Shown: in pieces, positions 9,443-19,774 of the stretch
How the letters are laid out: the number at the start of each line of letters is the position of its first letter
Position numbering within the stretch: the first letter of the stretch is position 1
Notes under the pieces: model-generated
Told to the model about the DNA's origin: nothing
What the model saw: only the letters and a program-made list of their open reading frames with translations
Database searches by the model: none
DNA from: Pedobacter sp. SYSU D00535
GTDB taxonomy: Bacteria; Bacteroidota; Bacteroidia; Sphingobacteriales; Sphingobacteriaceae
Length of the DNA: 64,000 nt
Assembly (NCBI RefSeq): GCF_017355855.1
Contig: NZ_JAFEWD010000003.1
Span: 496,001 to 560,000, forward strand
Direction of reading: 5' to 3'
Position numbers and translations under genes: made by a program

Positions 9443-11647
9443 ATGAAGAGATCGATACAAAGTTTATTGTACTTTTTATCCGCTGTTCTTTTGCTTTCTG
9501 CTTGCAGTAAAAAGGACGAAATTTTTGATAGACCGCCAGGATTAGCTGATCCGATATATCAACAGCTTCAAAGTCGGGGTAACTTTACTAATTTTCTCGC
9601 ACTGGTTGATAAGGCAGGGTACAAGGAAATTTTGAGTACTGGTGGATACTGGACTATGTTTGCCCCAACGGACGATGCTTTTACGAAGTTTTTTCAGGAG
9701 AGCAACATATCCGGAGTAGCCGATATCCCTGATTCTACGGCCGCGAAGATTGTGAAGTATTCTTTAGTTTATAATGCAAATCGCAGAGCCCAGTTGCCGA
9801 ACTATCAGTCGCCCGCAGGAGTCTTGCCTAATATGGCCTATAAGCGCGAAACCGCTTACTATGATTGGGTAAAGTCGAACGGGAAAAGAAAGTATATAGC
9901 GGCTAACCGTAACGGAATTACGCCAGTAGCCAACGATAACAACAACAAGCATATTCCTTACTTTACTGACGAATATTTTACTGCTAAAAACCTAAATGGC
10001 GCAACAGAGTATAACTACTTTTTCCCTAACACTACTTTCACAGGCTTTAATGTCATTGATGCCAAAGTGTTGGAGCAGGATATCGTTGCGGAAAACGGAA
10101 TAATTCACACGGTTGATAAAGTGCTATTGCCTCTTCCCAGCTTAGAAAGTTATCTGGCATCAAAGCCCGAATACAGCAAGTTTAGGGAGTTGTTTGAGAA
10201 GCACATGGTACGGTACGTATACAGCGCTGACATTACGAGGAGAAATCAGGTGTTAACAGGCTCTGCTGACTCAGTGTTCTATAAAATGTATTCGGGTGTT
10301 GCTTTTGCAATCAATAATGAAAACTATGCAGTTGGAAACACTGATTCTCAGATAGAAGGATTTACCATAGCCATACCTACTAATAATGTCGTTGATGCTT
10401 ACGTCGCGGAGATACTAAAGCACTACGGTACTTTTGAAGCCGCTCCTCCTTCTGTTATTTCCAGTTTTTTGAACGCACACATGTGGGGATCCACCATCTG
10501 GAAAGGTCGTCTTAACAATGCATTAAACGTTCAACAAGAGCCACCCACTTTCTCAGCGACTAATATTGTTGATAAAAAGGTGGTTAGTAATGGTATTTTT
10601 TATGGAATAGATAAGGTTCAGGATGCTAACGTCTTCAGATCCGTTTATGGAAAGGCTTTTCTTAATCCTAACTATACGCTCATGACCCGGGGCTTGGACG
10701 CTGAACTTCGTTTCTCTATTCTGAACCCAACCTCAAATTACACGCTAGTTATGATGTCAAACCAAAATCTAAATAAAGAGGGGTATGACTTCAACACGGA
10801 CAGAAATCAATGGTCTTTTACCCGCCCGGGCGGAACGGCAACCATTGACGAAAGCTCGAGGAATAGGTTTATGCGATTGTTGCAAAATTCCGTGTTCCTA
10901 ACGCCGAACGGAGAAATGAACAATCTTGGCGGCTTCGGTATGGTGGAGGCCTGGAATGGTGAGTATGTGAAATTTAAAGACAATAAGCTGTGGGCTAGCG
11001 GAAATGAGGAAATTAATAAGGCCGTAAATGTTACTTCTCAGGAAACTGCACACAATGGAAAGGTGTACTACACCGACGGTATATTGACTTTCAGCGAGAA
11101 GACAATAGGGCACCACCTGGATTCTCTTGCCAGGATAGATCCAAATACTTATGGGCACTTCTTTAGCTACTTAAAAAACCACCGTACAATGTGGATACCA
11201 GCAGTAGCGCCAGCCACAGGTGGATCCATCCTAGGTGCTAACACTGGGGCTTTTCATACAATCTTTGTTCCTACGAATGCTGCCATTGTTAACGCAGTGA
11301 AGGCAGGTATACTTCCGGGCAATACGTCTACGGGACAACCAAATTTTACACCAGCCAACGCTTCTGCTGACTCGGAAAAAATAGAGCGGTTCATTCAGTA
11401 TCACATTATCAACAAAAATACTGTGGTTCCGGACGGTAAGAAGTTTGGTGCCTTCGAAACGCTGCTTAAAAATGGAAGCGGGGATCCCGTTTTCATAACC
11501 GTCAATAATGGAATAAATAGCATGGAGTTAGTTGGAGCAGTTGATCCAGCAACTAACCGGGCCAATCTAAATGCTGATATCAATAAGAGTAATGTGTTAT
11601 CAAATAAGACTGTTATTCATTCGATTGATAAGGTTCTAAAATTTTAG
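9443..11647 (+). CDS. Fasciclin (FAS1) repeat surface lipoprotein, 734 aa
   Basis: A 734-residue lipoprotein with lipobox LLSAC (Cys21) followed by SKKDE, a charged pattern resembling the Bacteroidota surface-export signal of lipoproteins. I see about four FAS1-like units, at roughly 33-230, 235-400, 400-550 and 560-734. The first and last are the clearest (YWTMFAPTDDAF; FHTIFVPTNAAI), each closing with an NG-xx-H-xx-D-VL type strand (NGIIHTVDKVLL, TVIHSIDKVLKF). FAS1 domains are adhesion or binding modules. The gene lies 19 bp upstream of a SusC gene and is probably co-transcribed with it, so a role in holding glycan at the cell surface is inferred. No enzymatic motif is seen. Confidence 0.85.
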   Translation: MKRSIQSLLYFLSAVLLLSACSKKDEIFDRPPGLADPIYQQLQSRGNFTNFLALVDKAGYKEILSTGGYWTMFAPTDDAFTKFFQESNISGVADIPDSTAAKIVKYSLVYNANRRAQLPNYQSPAGVLPNMAYKRETAYYDWVKSNGKRKYIAANRNGITPVANDNNNKHIPYFTDEYFTAKNLNGATEYNYFFPNTTFTGFNVIDAKVLEQDIVAENGIIHTVDKVLLPLPSLESYLASKPEYSKFRELFEKHMVRYVYSADITRRNQVLTGSADSVFYKMYSGVAFAINNENYAVGNTDSQIEGFTIAIPTNNVVDAYVAEILKHYGTFEAAPPSVISSFLNAHMWGSTIWKGRLNNALNVQQEPPTFSATNIVDKKVVSNGIFYGIDKVQDANVFRSVYGKAFLNPNYTLMTRGLDAELRFSILNPTSNYTLVMMSNQNLNKEGYDFNTDRNQWSFTRPGGTATIDESSRNRFMRLLQNSVFLTPNGEMNNLGGFGMVEAWNGEYVKFKDNKLWASGNEEINKAVNVTSQETAHNGKVYYTDGILTFSEKTIGHHLDSLARIDPNTYGHFFSYLKNHRTMWIPAVAPATGGSILGANTGAFHTIFVPTNAAIVNAVKAGILPGNTSTGQPNFTPANASADSEKIERFIQYHIINKNTVVPDGKKFGAFETLLKNGSGDPVFITVNNGINSMELVGAVDPATNRANLNADINKSNVLSNKTVIHSIDKVLKF

Positions 11648-11666
11648 TCATTCACAATAGCGAAAT

Positions 11667-14600
11667 ATGAAAATAATAGGTTCAAAAATCCTATCATGCT
11701 TAGTAGGCCTTATGATACTGTTTACGACAGGATGGGCGCAGACGACAGCAGAACGAATTACAGTTAGAGGAAAGGTAACAGATCGCGGTGATAAGCAGCC
11801 CATTATTGGCGCATCTGTTGTAGAATTGGATAAAGATGGACGGACAGTAGCGGGGGTATCAACTGATATTGACGGAAACTTTGCTCTACGTGTTTCTAAC
11901 CCTAATAACAGTATTGCTGTTTCTTTTATAGGTTACAAAACTTTTAGACAGGCAATAGGGGGAAGAACAACCCTCAACATTCAATTGGCTCCGAGTGCAA
12001 ATGAACTTACGGAGGTAGCAATTACTGCGAGGCGGCCGGTTAACAATGGAACCGGGCTTAATATTGATGCAAGAAATTCTACAGTAGCCACAGCAACTGT
12101 ACAGGCGAAGGATTTGGAGGAGTTAGGCGCTCAGTCAATTGACCAGGCTCTACAGGGCCGTCTGCCCGGTGTAGACTTTGGAACTTCTTCCGGAGATCCT
12201 GGAGCAGGTATGTCTATCCGTATTCGTGGTACTGCTTCCATCAACGGCTCGTCAGATCCCTTGATCGTCCTCGATGGAATGCCTTACGAAACTCAAATAC
12301 CGGAAGACTTCAACTTTGGAACTGCTGACGAGCAGGGGTATGCCCAGTTATTGAACATCGCCCCAACAGATATCAGAGACATCACCGTGTTGAAGGACGC
12401 TGCATCAACTGCAGTTTGGGGAGCCAGAGCAGCAAATGGTGTTTTAATTATCAATACAAAGCGTGGGGCGATAGGCAAACCTCAGGTGACCTATAATTTC
12501 AAAGGATCCTTGTCTCGCCAACCAAATGCCATCCCGATGCTTTCGGGCAACCAGTTTTCCATGCTAGTTCCAGAGATGTATGCTAATAGAGACGGACTTC
12601 CATTGAACATCCAACAGAATAAGGAGTTTCAATACGATCCAAACGATCCGTACTGGTATCATAACTATAGCAATAACACTGACTGGATTGATCAAATCAC
12701 CAGGATCGGACACATGCAGGATCACAACGTGTCAATGACTGGGGGGGGTGAAAAAGCCAGATATTATGCTTCTGTCGGTTATGTAAACCAACTAGGAACT
12801 ACGATTGGAACCGATCTGAGTCGTATTTCCTCCAAAATTAACCTTGACTATAACGTATCAAGTCGAATTCGCTTCAGAACGGATATCTCTTATACCCACG
12901 TTAACAACACGCTGAACTACACAGACAAAATTCGGGAAGTCGCGTATAATAAGATGCCAAATATGGCAGTATACGAGTATGATGAGTATGGAAATCAGAC
13001 CCCAAACTATTTCTCCCCCCTACAGAACATTCAAGGGAGATTCGGCTTTGATGACAAAGACAAAGTAACGGGTACATTTAACCCGTTGGCAATGGCCAGG
13101 GAAGGAAGCAGTAGGCTAATTGGTGAACGGATTGTACCGCATTTCTTCTTACAGTATGATATTTTACCTAGCTGGATTACATCCACTTTTGATCTTCAAT
13201 TCGATATCAACAATACTAAGTCGAAAACTTTTCTACCCCAGGTAGCTACCGGAAGATTAACTACCGAGCCGTTTGTTAACAGGGCAACCGACAGCGATGG
13301 AGACGCCTTTACGGTTAGTAGCAAATTAAATTTTGTTTTCACTCCCAGACTATCTGAAAAACACACGTTGTCTTCGTTGCTCTCTATTCAGACAAACGAT
13401 AACAAGAATTACGGTCAGTTTGCACGGTCTTCTAACACCGCTTCGTCCTTCTTACAAGACCCTTCAATCCCCTCTCGTCTAACTAATCCTGAGTCACGGC
13501 TTACTTCAACTGTATTCCAGAGACGGGAAATTGGGGTGCTTGTGAACGGACAATACGGATACTTGGATCGCTATCTCATAAATGCGGGTCTGCGGTTAGA
13601 CGGAAACTCGAGATTCGGACCTGCTAACAGATACGGACTTTTCCCTTCAATATCTACCCGTTGGAGGATTTCAGGCGAGCCCTTCATGAGGCGGTTCGAA
13701 AACTTCCTCGATGATTTAAGTTTGCGAGCAAGTTATGGACATGCAGGAAAGGCTCCCGGGAAAGATTACTTGTTCTATAATTTGTATCAGAACTACGACT
13801 TCAATTATCTGGGTATGTCCGGCGTTTTCCCTTCTAACATGGAACTTACAAATCTGCGTTGGGAGACACTCGTTGGAAAAAACCTGGGTTTGAACTTGTG
13901 GATGTTTAAGAACCGCGTTAAACTGGATGCGGAGGTTTATAAAAATAGCACCAGGGACTTGCTGTATGATGATCTGCAAATATCCTCTTTCACCGGGTTT
14001 GACAAGGTGACAATGAACGTTGGTACGATTGACAACCAAGGGTGGGAGGTATCATTGAATACCATCCCTGTTAAGACTCGTAACCTCACAGTCGGATTCG
14101 ATCTGAATATTGCCAGAAACATCAACGTAGTTCGTTCTGTTTCCGAGTTCTATCCCAAAGAAAACGCCGCCCGTATCAATGAAAATGGGAAATACAAAAC
14201 TTACCTACAGATAGGTAATCCGTTTGGGTCCTATTATGGCTTCAAATTTAAAGGCGTGTACAAGGACCAGGATGCTACTATCGCCCGTGACAAAAACGGA
14301 AACCAAATCATCGGTCCAAACAATCAGATTGTGTATATGCGATTTAACTACCCCTTGACGGATTATACGTTCCAGCCGGGAGATGCGATGTATGAGGATA
14401 TTAACAACGATGGAAATATCAACTACATGGATATGGTATACCTGGGTAACGGTATTCCGAAGTTTACAGGCGGATTTGGTCCGACCTTTACTTACAAGGG
14501 TAATTGGAAGTTGAACATGTTCTTTAGTTACCGATATGATTATGACCTCGTGAACGCAACGAGGATGAAGACTACTAATATGTGGGACTTCAATAATCAA

Positions 14601-14960
14601 AGCACGGAGGTTCTAAGCAGGTGGAGAAATCCAGGAGATGAAACAATCATCCCAAGGGCATTATATCGGTCTGGTTTCAACTGGTTGGGATCTGACAGAT
14701 ATGTGGAAGATGCGTCTTTCGTCCGCCTTAGATCTGTGACTCTGAGGTATAATTTCACCAAGCAGCTTCTCAGTAAGCTAAAAGTGAAGAGCTCCAGCTT
14801 CTACGTGACGGCAGAAAACCTCTATACCTGGACAAATTATACAGGGCAGGATCCTGACGTATCAATTAGAGGAAACAACGATCCTTTTAAATATCCGGAA
14901 GACAATTCCTTAACCCCTCCGGGGAGAACTATTTTGATGGGTGTTACTGTTGGATTTTAA
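11667..14960 (+). CDS. SusC/RagA-family TonB-dependent transporter, second copy
   Basis: A 1097-residue SusC protein: signal peptide (to about residue 24, TGWAQ), CarboxypepD_reg-like domain at about 32-108, TonB plug with LQGRLPGVDFG and VLKDAASTAVWGARAANGV, and a long beta-barrel to the C terminus. It has no STN domain, unlike the first SusC, so it is unlikely to signal through FecR directly. It sits between a FAS1 lipoprotein gene and its SusD partner (12-bp gap). The plug motif has Trp where SATAIYG-type Tyr is usual, a minor family variation. Confidence 0.94.
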   Translation: MKIIGSKILSCLVGLMILFTTGWAQTTAERITVRGKVTDRGDKQPIIGASVVELDKDGRTVAGVSTDIDGNFALRVSNPNNSIAVSFIGYKTFRQAIGGRTTLNIQLAPSANELTEVAITARRPVNNGTGLNIDARNSTVATATVQAKDLEELGAQSIDQALQGRLPGVDFGTSSGDPGAGMSIRIRGTASINGSSDPLIVLDGMPYETQIPEDFNFGTADEQGYAQLLNIAPTDIRDITVLKDAASTAVWGARAANGVLIINTKRGAIGKPQVTYNFKGSLSRQPNAIPMLSGNQFSMLVPEMYANRDGLPLNIQQNKEFQYDPNDPYWYHNYSNNTDWIDQITRIGHMQDHNVSMTGGGEKARYYASVGYVNQLGTTIGTDLSRISSKINLDYNVSSRIRFRTDISYTHVNNTLNYTDKIREVAYNKMPNMAVYEYDEYGNQTPNYFSPLQNIQGRFGFDDKDKVTGTFNPLAMAREGSSRLIGERIVPHFFLQYDILPSWITSTFDLQFDINNTKSKTFLPQVATGRLTTEPFVNRATDSDGDAFTVSSKLNFVFTPRLSEKHTLSSLLSIQTNDNKNYGQFARSSNTASSFLQDPSIPSRLTNPESRLTSTVFQRREIGVLVNGQYGYLDRYLINAGLRLDGNSRFGPANRYGLFPSISTRWRISGEPFMRRFENFLDDLSLRASYGHAGKAPGKDYLFYNLYQNYDFNYLGMSGVFPSNMELTNLRWETLVGKNLGLNLWMFKNRVKLDAEVYKNSTRDLLYDDLQISSFTGFDKVTMNVGTIDNQGWEVSLNTIPVKTRNLTVGFDLNIARNINVVRSVSEFYPKENAARINENGKYKTYLQIGNPFGSYYGFKFKGVYKDQDATIARDKNGNQIIGPNNQIVYMRFNYPLTDYTFQPGDAMYEDINNDGNINYMDMVYLGNGIPKFTGGFGPTFTYKGNWKLNMFFSYRYDYDLVNATRMKTTNMWDFNNQSTEVLSRWRNPGDETIIPRALYRSGFNWLGSDRYVEDASFVRLRSVTLRYNFTKQLLSKLKVKSSSFYVTAENLYTWTNYTGQDPDVSIRGNNDPFKYPEDNSLTPPGRTILMGVTVGF

Positions 14961-14972
14961 TAGAACTTAAAT

Positions 14973-16466
14973 ATGCTTAAGAAATTTATACATACAATTC
15001 TGCTGACAAGTACTCTTCTTTTAGGTACCTCGTGTAACAAGTGGTTGGAGTTGGCACCTCAGGACGGTATCATCAGACAGGAGTTCTGGAAAACGAAAGA
15101 GGATATTCAATCTGCGGTTGTCGGAATCTACTCTTCCATGCTAACAGATCCTCTTGTTAATAATCTATTTATTTGGGGTGAGCTTCGTGCTGATATGGTT
15201 GCACCCGGCTTCATCATACAGTTCAACGAGTCTAACTTGATGACTAACGAGATTTTATCAAGTAACCCATTAACAAGCTGGAGACCTATTTATAAGACGA
15301 TTAACTACTGTAACACAGTAATTGAATTTGCACCTCAGGTAGAGGACCCAACATTAACTACTGAGCAGCGCAATGCCTACCTGGCAGAAGCGCATGCAGT
15401 TCGGGGTCTGATGTATTTTTACCTGCTTCGGATTTGGGGGGAAGTACCTCTGAAGCTCACACCTACTTCTAGTGATGCCACTCTCGAGCAACTTCCCAAA
15501 AACACAAAAGAAGAAGTCTATAATCAAATTATAGCCGATCTTACTTTCGCGGAAGCGAATGCAGTGTCTACTTACGAGCCTAACAATCCTTTCTCGAAGC
15601 AGGACAAGGGGCGCATTACAAAATATACTGTAAATGCGATTCAAGCCGACGTTTACCTCTGGAATGAGAAGTATGAGGACTGTTTGACAGCGTGCAACAA
15701 AATTATTGCATCAGGTAAATACCGTTTAGTTCCTGGTACTACTCAGGCTAGTTGGTTTGGAGACCTTTATTTGGAGGGAAATTCCGAGGAAGGGATTTTT
15801 GAATTGCAATTTGATAATCAGAAGCTTAATAGCTTCTTCCCACTCTTTATTGATGCCAACAGAAGATTTATTGCAGCAGATAAAGTGTTGAATGATATGT
15901 ATACGATTGATTTTGGTGATGCAAACAACAAAGACATTCGGGGAGACATGGGTTCTGTAAGAGCATCAGACGGTGCTATTTGGAAGTATGTCGGCTGGAC
16001 TGGCGATGATGCAAGAACGCTCAATCAGTCCTACGCCCACTGGATTGTGTACCGATACGCAGATATTTTATTGATGAAGGCTGAAGCACTTGCATGGACA
16101 AATAGGGGCCAGGAGGCGCTGGATATCGTTAACACGATCAGAACCAGAGCACATGCGCTGGTAACGTCTTCTCAGGATCCTGATCCAACATCTGCTCTCG
16201 ACGTATCAAATTATATCCTTGCAGAACGGGCAAGAGAATTTGCATTTGAAGGTAAACGCTGGTTCGATATTCTTAGACATGCTAAGCGGGAGAACTATAA
16301 GAACTTAAGCATTTTACTTGATATGGTTGTTGAGTCTGCCCCTGCTGACAGGCAACAAACTATCCTCAACAAGTTCCGGGATTTCAATAGTCACTATCTG
16401 CCGATTAATGACTATGAGTTGAACACTGATAAGAATTTAGTTCAGAATCCTTTCTACATAAAATAA
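14973..16466 (+). CDS. SusD/RagB-family lipoprotein, second copy
   Basis: A 497-residue SusD-like protein of normal size. Lipobox LLLGTSC gives Cys21. N-terminal SusD helices contain AVVGIYSSM. The C-terminal signature includes YADILLMKAEALAWTNRGQE and AERAREFAFEGKRWFDILRH. It should pair with the SusC encoded 12 bp upstream. A FAS1 lipoprotein gene follows 11 bp downstream, so the three surface proteins are likely made together. Confidence 0.95.
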   Translation: MLKKFIHTILLTSTLLLGTSCNKWLELAPQDGIIRQEFWKTKEDIQSAVVGIYSSMLTDPLVNNLFIWGELRADMVAPGFIIQFNESNLMTNEILSSNPLTSWRPIYKTINYCNTVIEFAPQVEDPTLTTEQRNAYLAEAHAVRGLMYFYLLRIWGEVPLKLTPTSSDATLEQLPKNTKEEVYNQIIADLTFAEANAVSTYEPNNPFSKQDKGRITKYTVNAIQADVYLWNEKYEDCLTACNKIIASGKYRLVPGTTQASWFGDLYLEGNSEEGIFELQFDNQKLNSFFPLFIDANRRFIAADKVLNDMYTIDFGDANNKDIRGDMGSVRASDGAIWKYVGWTGDDARTLNQSYAHWIVYRYADILLMKAEALAWTNRGQEALDIVNTIRTRAHALVTSSQDPDPTSALDVSNYILAERAREFAFEGKRWFDILRHAKRENYKNLSILLDMVVESAPADRQQTILNKFRDFNSHYLPINDYELNTDKNLVQNPFYIK

Positions 16467-16477
16467 AATCGATAGGT

Positions 16478-18208
16478 ATGAAAAAAATTAATTTCACAAA
16501 CTCGTCACTCTTTTTGGTGGTATTGCTGCTGGTCCTTTTAGGAGGATGCAAAGAGGAACCAATAGTTTATAACACTACTGAAGACGTAAATATCACAGGA
16601 TATTTTGAGAAGTATCCTGAAGAGTTTTCTGAGTTCAAGAAAATCCTTGACATTACCGGGACTTCCGGCTTCCTTCAGGCTTATGGCTCATATACAATTT
16701 TTGCGCCTAATAACGCAGGGGTCGAGGCATTTCTGAAAGCGAAGGGCAAAAATTCCGTGGAGGAGCTTGATGTTGAGGAGCTCAAAAACATCGTGAAGTT
16801 CCACTTACTGGAGGATACTATTTCTACACCGAAGTTCACCGATGGTAAATTGCCGCGCCTGACAATGTACGGGCAATATCTTACTACCGGTGCTCAGAAC
16901 TCGAATAACGTTACGAGGATAACAGTAAACAGACAAGCTAATGTTGTTAAGCCTAATGTGCTGGTTGGGAACGGGGTAATTCACGTTATAGATAATGTGC
17001 TTCAGCCTGCCTCACAAACGTTGGCACAAATGCTTGAAAGTAACCCTAACTACAGCATTTTCACTCAGGCGCTAAAAGCAACAGGGCTTTTCGAGTCATT
17101 AAATAAAATTCCTGCAACAAACACCGATGTGGAGACCCAATGGCTTACAGTAGTAGCAGAATCGAATCAAACGTTGGCAAGCAAGGGATTCAACAGCTTT
17201 GATGCTTTGAAAGCCCGCTATTCGCACACCGGAAATCCAGCAAATCCAGCTGATAGTTTAAACTTGTTCGTGAAATATCATATCCTTAAAGAGGCTAAAT
17301 ATCTTGCCGATATCGTATCGGTATCTTCTCATGCGACCCTGGCACCTTTGGAAATAGTAACATCTAGCTTACTCGGTCAGCGGGTTTTATTAAATGATGC
17401 GGTGTTTAACGGGGTGCATGAACCCGGAGTGGAAATTAACCGTCAGTCGAGCGATCTATCTGCGAGGAATGGGGTTTTGCATGATTCACAGGGGCATTTT
17501 GTAATTAAAGTCAGAAAACCACAGCGAGTAGACTGGGACGTTGCTGCAGAATGTAGTGACCTGGCGAAAATACCGGGAGTATTGAGACAGAGAAGTTTAG
17601 GTACAGGTGCTCCAGCTTACAATGATAGCTTCGCGCCCCGCGGATTTACTGAACTAAACGATTTGCGTAGTCCTGGAGTGACCGGTATTGGCTATGAATA
17701 TGGAACGAGCGGTTCATTATATGGTGCCGCGTGGTGGGGAGACTTTTTGACAATCCCTCTCGGAGGACCGAACAGGAACCCGTGGATTGAGCTACGAAGC
17801 CCAATGATCATTAAAGGTACCTATAAGGTTTGGATCAACTACCGTTCTCGTGCTCAGTCAGCTAACAACTCCCAAAATCTTAACGAAGTCTCCATTGATG
17901 GCGTACCACTGCCTCGTTTAATGAACTTTGTTCAGGGCCGGCCCTCTGGGACAGAAGCTGAGTTAGAAGGGCAAGGCTGGAAGGCCTATACGGCGGTAGC
18001 AAGTAGCAATCACTCGGGTAGGTTAGTTGGTACTATCGAAATCAAAACTACTGACAGACACTGGGTTAAGTTTACCACCATTAATGGAACACAGAACACG
18101 AACCATTTAGATATGATTCAATTTATTCCTGTTTCTGAAAATCAGTTGTATCCGAAGTTCCATATGGATGGCCGTAAACTAGGGCCAAATGGGGAGCCGA
18201 TGCAGTAA
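16478..18208 (+). CDS. FAS1 lipoprotein with C-terminal beta-sandwich domain, 576 aa
   Basis: A 576-residue lipoprotein (lipobox LLGGC, Cys24, then KEE). Two FAS1 domains lie at about 35-175 (GSYTIFAPNNAGVEAFL; NGVIHVIDNVLQP) and 180-345. Residues about 345-560 form a different, aromatic- and Gly-rich beta-type domain ending in HLDMIQFIPV, the ending common in galactose-binding/CBM-like sandwiches. This suggests a glycan-binding module carried on a FAS1 stalk, playing the part SusE/SusF proteins play elsewhere. That role is inference from position, 11 bp after a SusD gene. A hairpin follows the stop codon. Confidence 0.82.
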   Translation: MKKINFTNSSLFLVVLLLVLLGGCKEEPIVYNTTEDVNITGYFEKYPEEFSEFKKILDITGTSGFLQAYGSYTIFAPNNAGVEAFLKAKGKNSVEELDVEELKNIVKFHLLEDTISTPKFTDGKLPRLTMYGQYLTTGAQNSNNVTRITVNRQANVVKPNVLVGNGVIHVIDNVLQPASQTLAQMLESNPNYSIFTQALKATGLFESLNKIPATNTDVETQWLTVVAESNQTLASKGFNSFDALKARYSHTGNPANPADSLNLFVKYHILKEAKYLADIVSVSSHATLAPLEIVTSSLLGQRVLLNDAVFNGVHEPGVEINRQSSDLSARNGVLHDSQGHFVIKVRKPQRVDWDVAAECSDLAKIPGVLRQRSLGTGAPAYNDSFAPRGFTELNDLRSPGVTGIGYEYGTSGSLYGAAWWGDFLTIPLGGPNRNPWIELRSPMIIKGTYKVWINYRSRAQSANNSQNLNEVSIDGVPLPRLMNFVQGRPSGTEAELEGQGWKAYTAVASSNHSGRLVGTIEIKTTDRHWVKFTTINGTQNTNHLDMIQFIPVSENQLYPKFHMDGRKLGPNGEPMQ

Positions 18209-18215
18209 AGATAAT

Positions 18216-18242
18216 ATGCTCCCCCAGCAGAGCGGGGAGCAT
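18216..18242 (+). terminator. Intercistronic stem-loop between two FAS1 genes
   Basis: A perfect 9-bp stem, ATGCTCCCC (18216-18224) with GGGGAGCAT (18234-18242), around a 9-base loop. There is no proper T run after it (CAATAAATTTT), so it may act as a partial terminator or an mRNA-stabilising element rather than a full stop. Confidence 0.5.
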
Positions 18243-18276
18243 CAATAAATTTTGATGAAGAACTATTCGATTTAAA

Positions 18277-19749
18277 ATGATTTTATTACAAAAGAAAATA
18301 CCATTTCTATTCCTGGCCCTTACCGTCTTCAGTCTGTTTTCATGTAAGGACAAGTGGGAAGAACACGTAGCCTTGAGCAATCCCGTGCTAGCGGAGGATT
18401 TGATGAAGCAGATTAATGCTAATCCAGATTTGACAACCTTCGCTGAGCTGGTTGTAAAGGCGGGGCTGGACGATACGTTGGCAGCGTCAAAAAGTTTTAC
18501 AGTTTGGGCGCCGAGCAATGATGCATTGAAAGATTTAGATGCGGGGATTGTAAACGATGATGTAAAGTTGAAAGCTTTTGTGAGAAGCCATATAGCCAAT
18601 CAAGCATATTTCACTACTGCCTCCAGCCCTTCTGTTAATGTTAAGAATCTTAACGGCAAGAATTTTGTTTTTACCGCGTCTACTGTTGATGATATAGGAA
18701 TAGCAAAAGCAAACCAGCTGGTAGGGAATGGGGTCCTCCATGTAATTGGCCAACCACTGCAAGTAAGAGAGAACGCCTGGGAGTTTATTAACAACGCATC
18801 GGTATCAACAGTGCAAAAAGCATTTTTTAAGCGCTTAGCTTTTAAGATTTTCAATTCTAGTCTGGCTGTTGTGGAAGGCTATGCTCCTAACGGCGATCCT
18901 ATCTATAAGCCAGGAACCGGTATTGTTAGCGTAAATCAGTTTTTCTCGAGGGTCGCTAATATTGGCAATGAGGATGAAGAGTTTACCTACGTCGTTTTGA
19001 CCGATGATGCTTTTAATGCAGAAAAAGCTAAACTGAGCAAGTATTTCGAGGTTAGCACGGCCGACAGCACAGACAGCATAACCAGCTGGCATGTCGCAAA
19101 AGATCTGGTGTTTAGAGGAAAGTACTTAAACGGCAATTTCCCTGACTCAATTTATTCAGCAGACAGTGTCAAAATTCATCTGGAAAAATCAGCAATTGTT
19201 TCTACCCATAAAGTGAGTAACGGAGTCGTATATGTAATGAACAAAATTGATTACAGACTGGATCATAAATTTAAGCCAATCAAAATAGAAGGAGAGTTAA
19301 ACGGAAGCACATCAACCATTCAGATGAATATGCAGACTCCGAAAAACCTGGAGATTCGGACAAGGACCAACCAACTGACGAAGAAAGTCTATAGACATCT
19401 CTTTGTGAATGGGCATGGAGTCAATAATTTCTGGATCAAGTATCCGATTACGATCAATAAGAATATCAAGTACAAGGTAGTGTGGGTTGCGGTGAACGAT
19501 TTTCAAACCGGCACCTTCAATATGCAGCTTGCATTCAAAACGCCAACACCGATTACCTTTACGAAGTTGGTTGAACTGAATAATTACAACGAGGTGGTTC
19601 TGGGAGAATATCAAGCCGACCGGTATTACTACTTCAGCGGTTCTCATGCTGTTGGAACGCGAGGGTTTCCTTTAGATGTGTTTTTAACCAGCAGCGGAAC
19701 GAATCCCCTGACTTTAGATTACATCAAGCTTGTACCGGTTTTTAACTAA
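18277..19749 (+). CDS. FAS1 lipoprotein with C-terminal beta-sandwich domain, 490 aa
   Basis: A 490-residue lipoprotein (FSLFSC, Cys23, then KDKWEEH). Two FAS1 units lie at about 35-165 (SFTVWAPSNDALKDL; NGVLHVIGQPLQV) and 170-325 (NGVVYVMNKIDYRL). A C-terminal beta-rich domain at about 330-490 ends in LDYIKLVPV, matching the ending of the FAS1 protein encoded just before. The two proteins share an architecture and are probably paralogous surface binding proteins. The gene runs to 25 bp before the chosen start of the third SusC, suggesting co-transcription with it. Confidence 0.82.
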   Translation: MILLQKKIPFLFLALTVFSLFSCKDKWEEHVALSNPVLAEDLMKQINANPDLTTFAELVVKAGLDDTLAASKSFTVWAPSNDALKDLDAGIVNDDVKLKAFVRSHIANQAYFTTASSPSVNVKNLNGKNFVFTASTVDDIGIAKANQLVGNGVLHVIGQPLQVRENAWEFINNASVSTVQKAFFKRLAFKIFNSSLAVVEGYAPNGDPIYKPGTGIVSVNQFFSRVANIGNEDEEFTYVVLTDDAFNAEKAKLSKYFEVSTADSTDSITSWHVAKDLVFRGKYLNGNFPDSIYSADSVKIHLEKSAIVSTHKVSNGVVYVMNKIDYRLDHKFKPIKIEGELNGSTSTIQMNMQTPKNLEIRTRTNQLTKKVYRHLFVNGHGVNNFWIKYPITINKNIKYKVVWVAVNDFQTGTFNMQLAFKTPTPITFTKLVELNNYNEVVLGEYQADRYYYFSGSHAVGTRGFPLDVFLTSSGTNPLTLDYIKLVPVFN

Positions 19750-19774
19750 TATTTCGACTTTACATATTCCACAT

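Noticed and set aside
19730-19774. Upstream start for the third SusC
   Set aside because: It overlaps the previous gene, and the ATG at 19775 gives a complete signal peptide.
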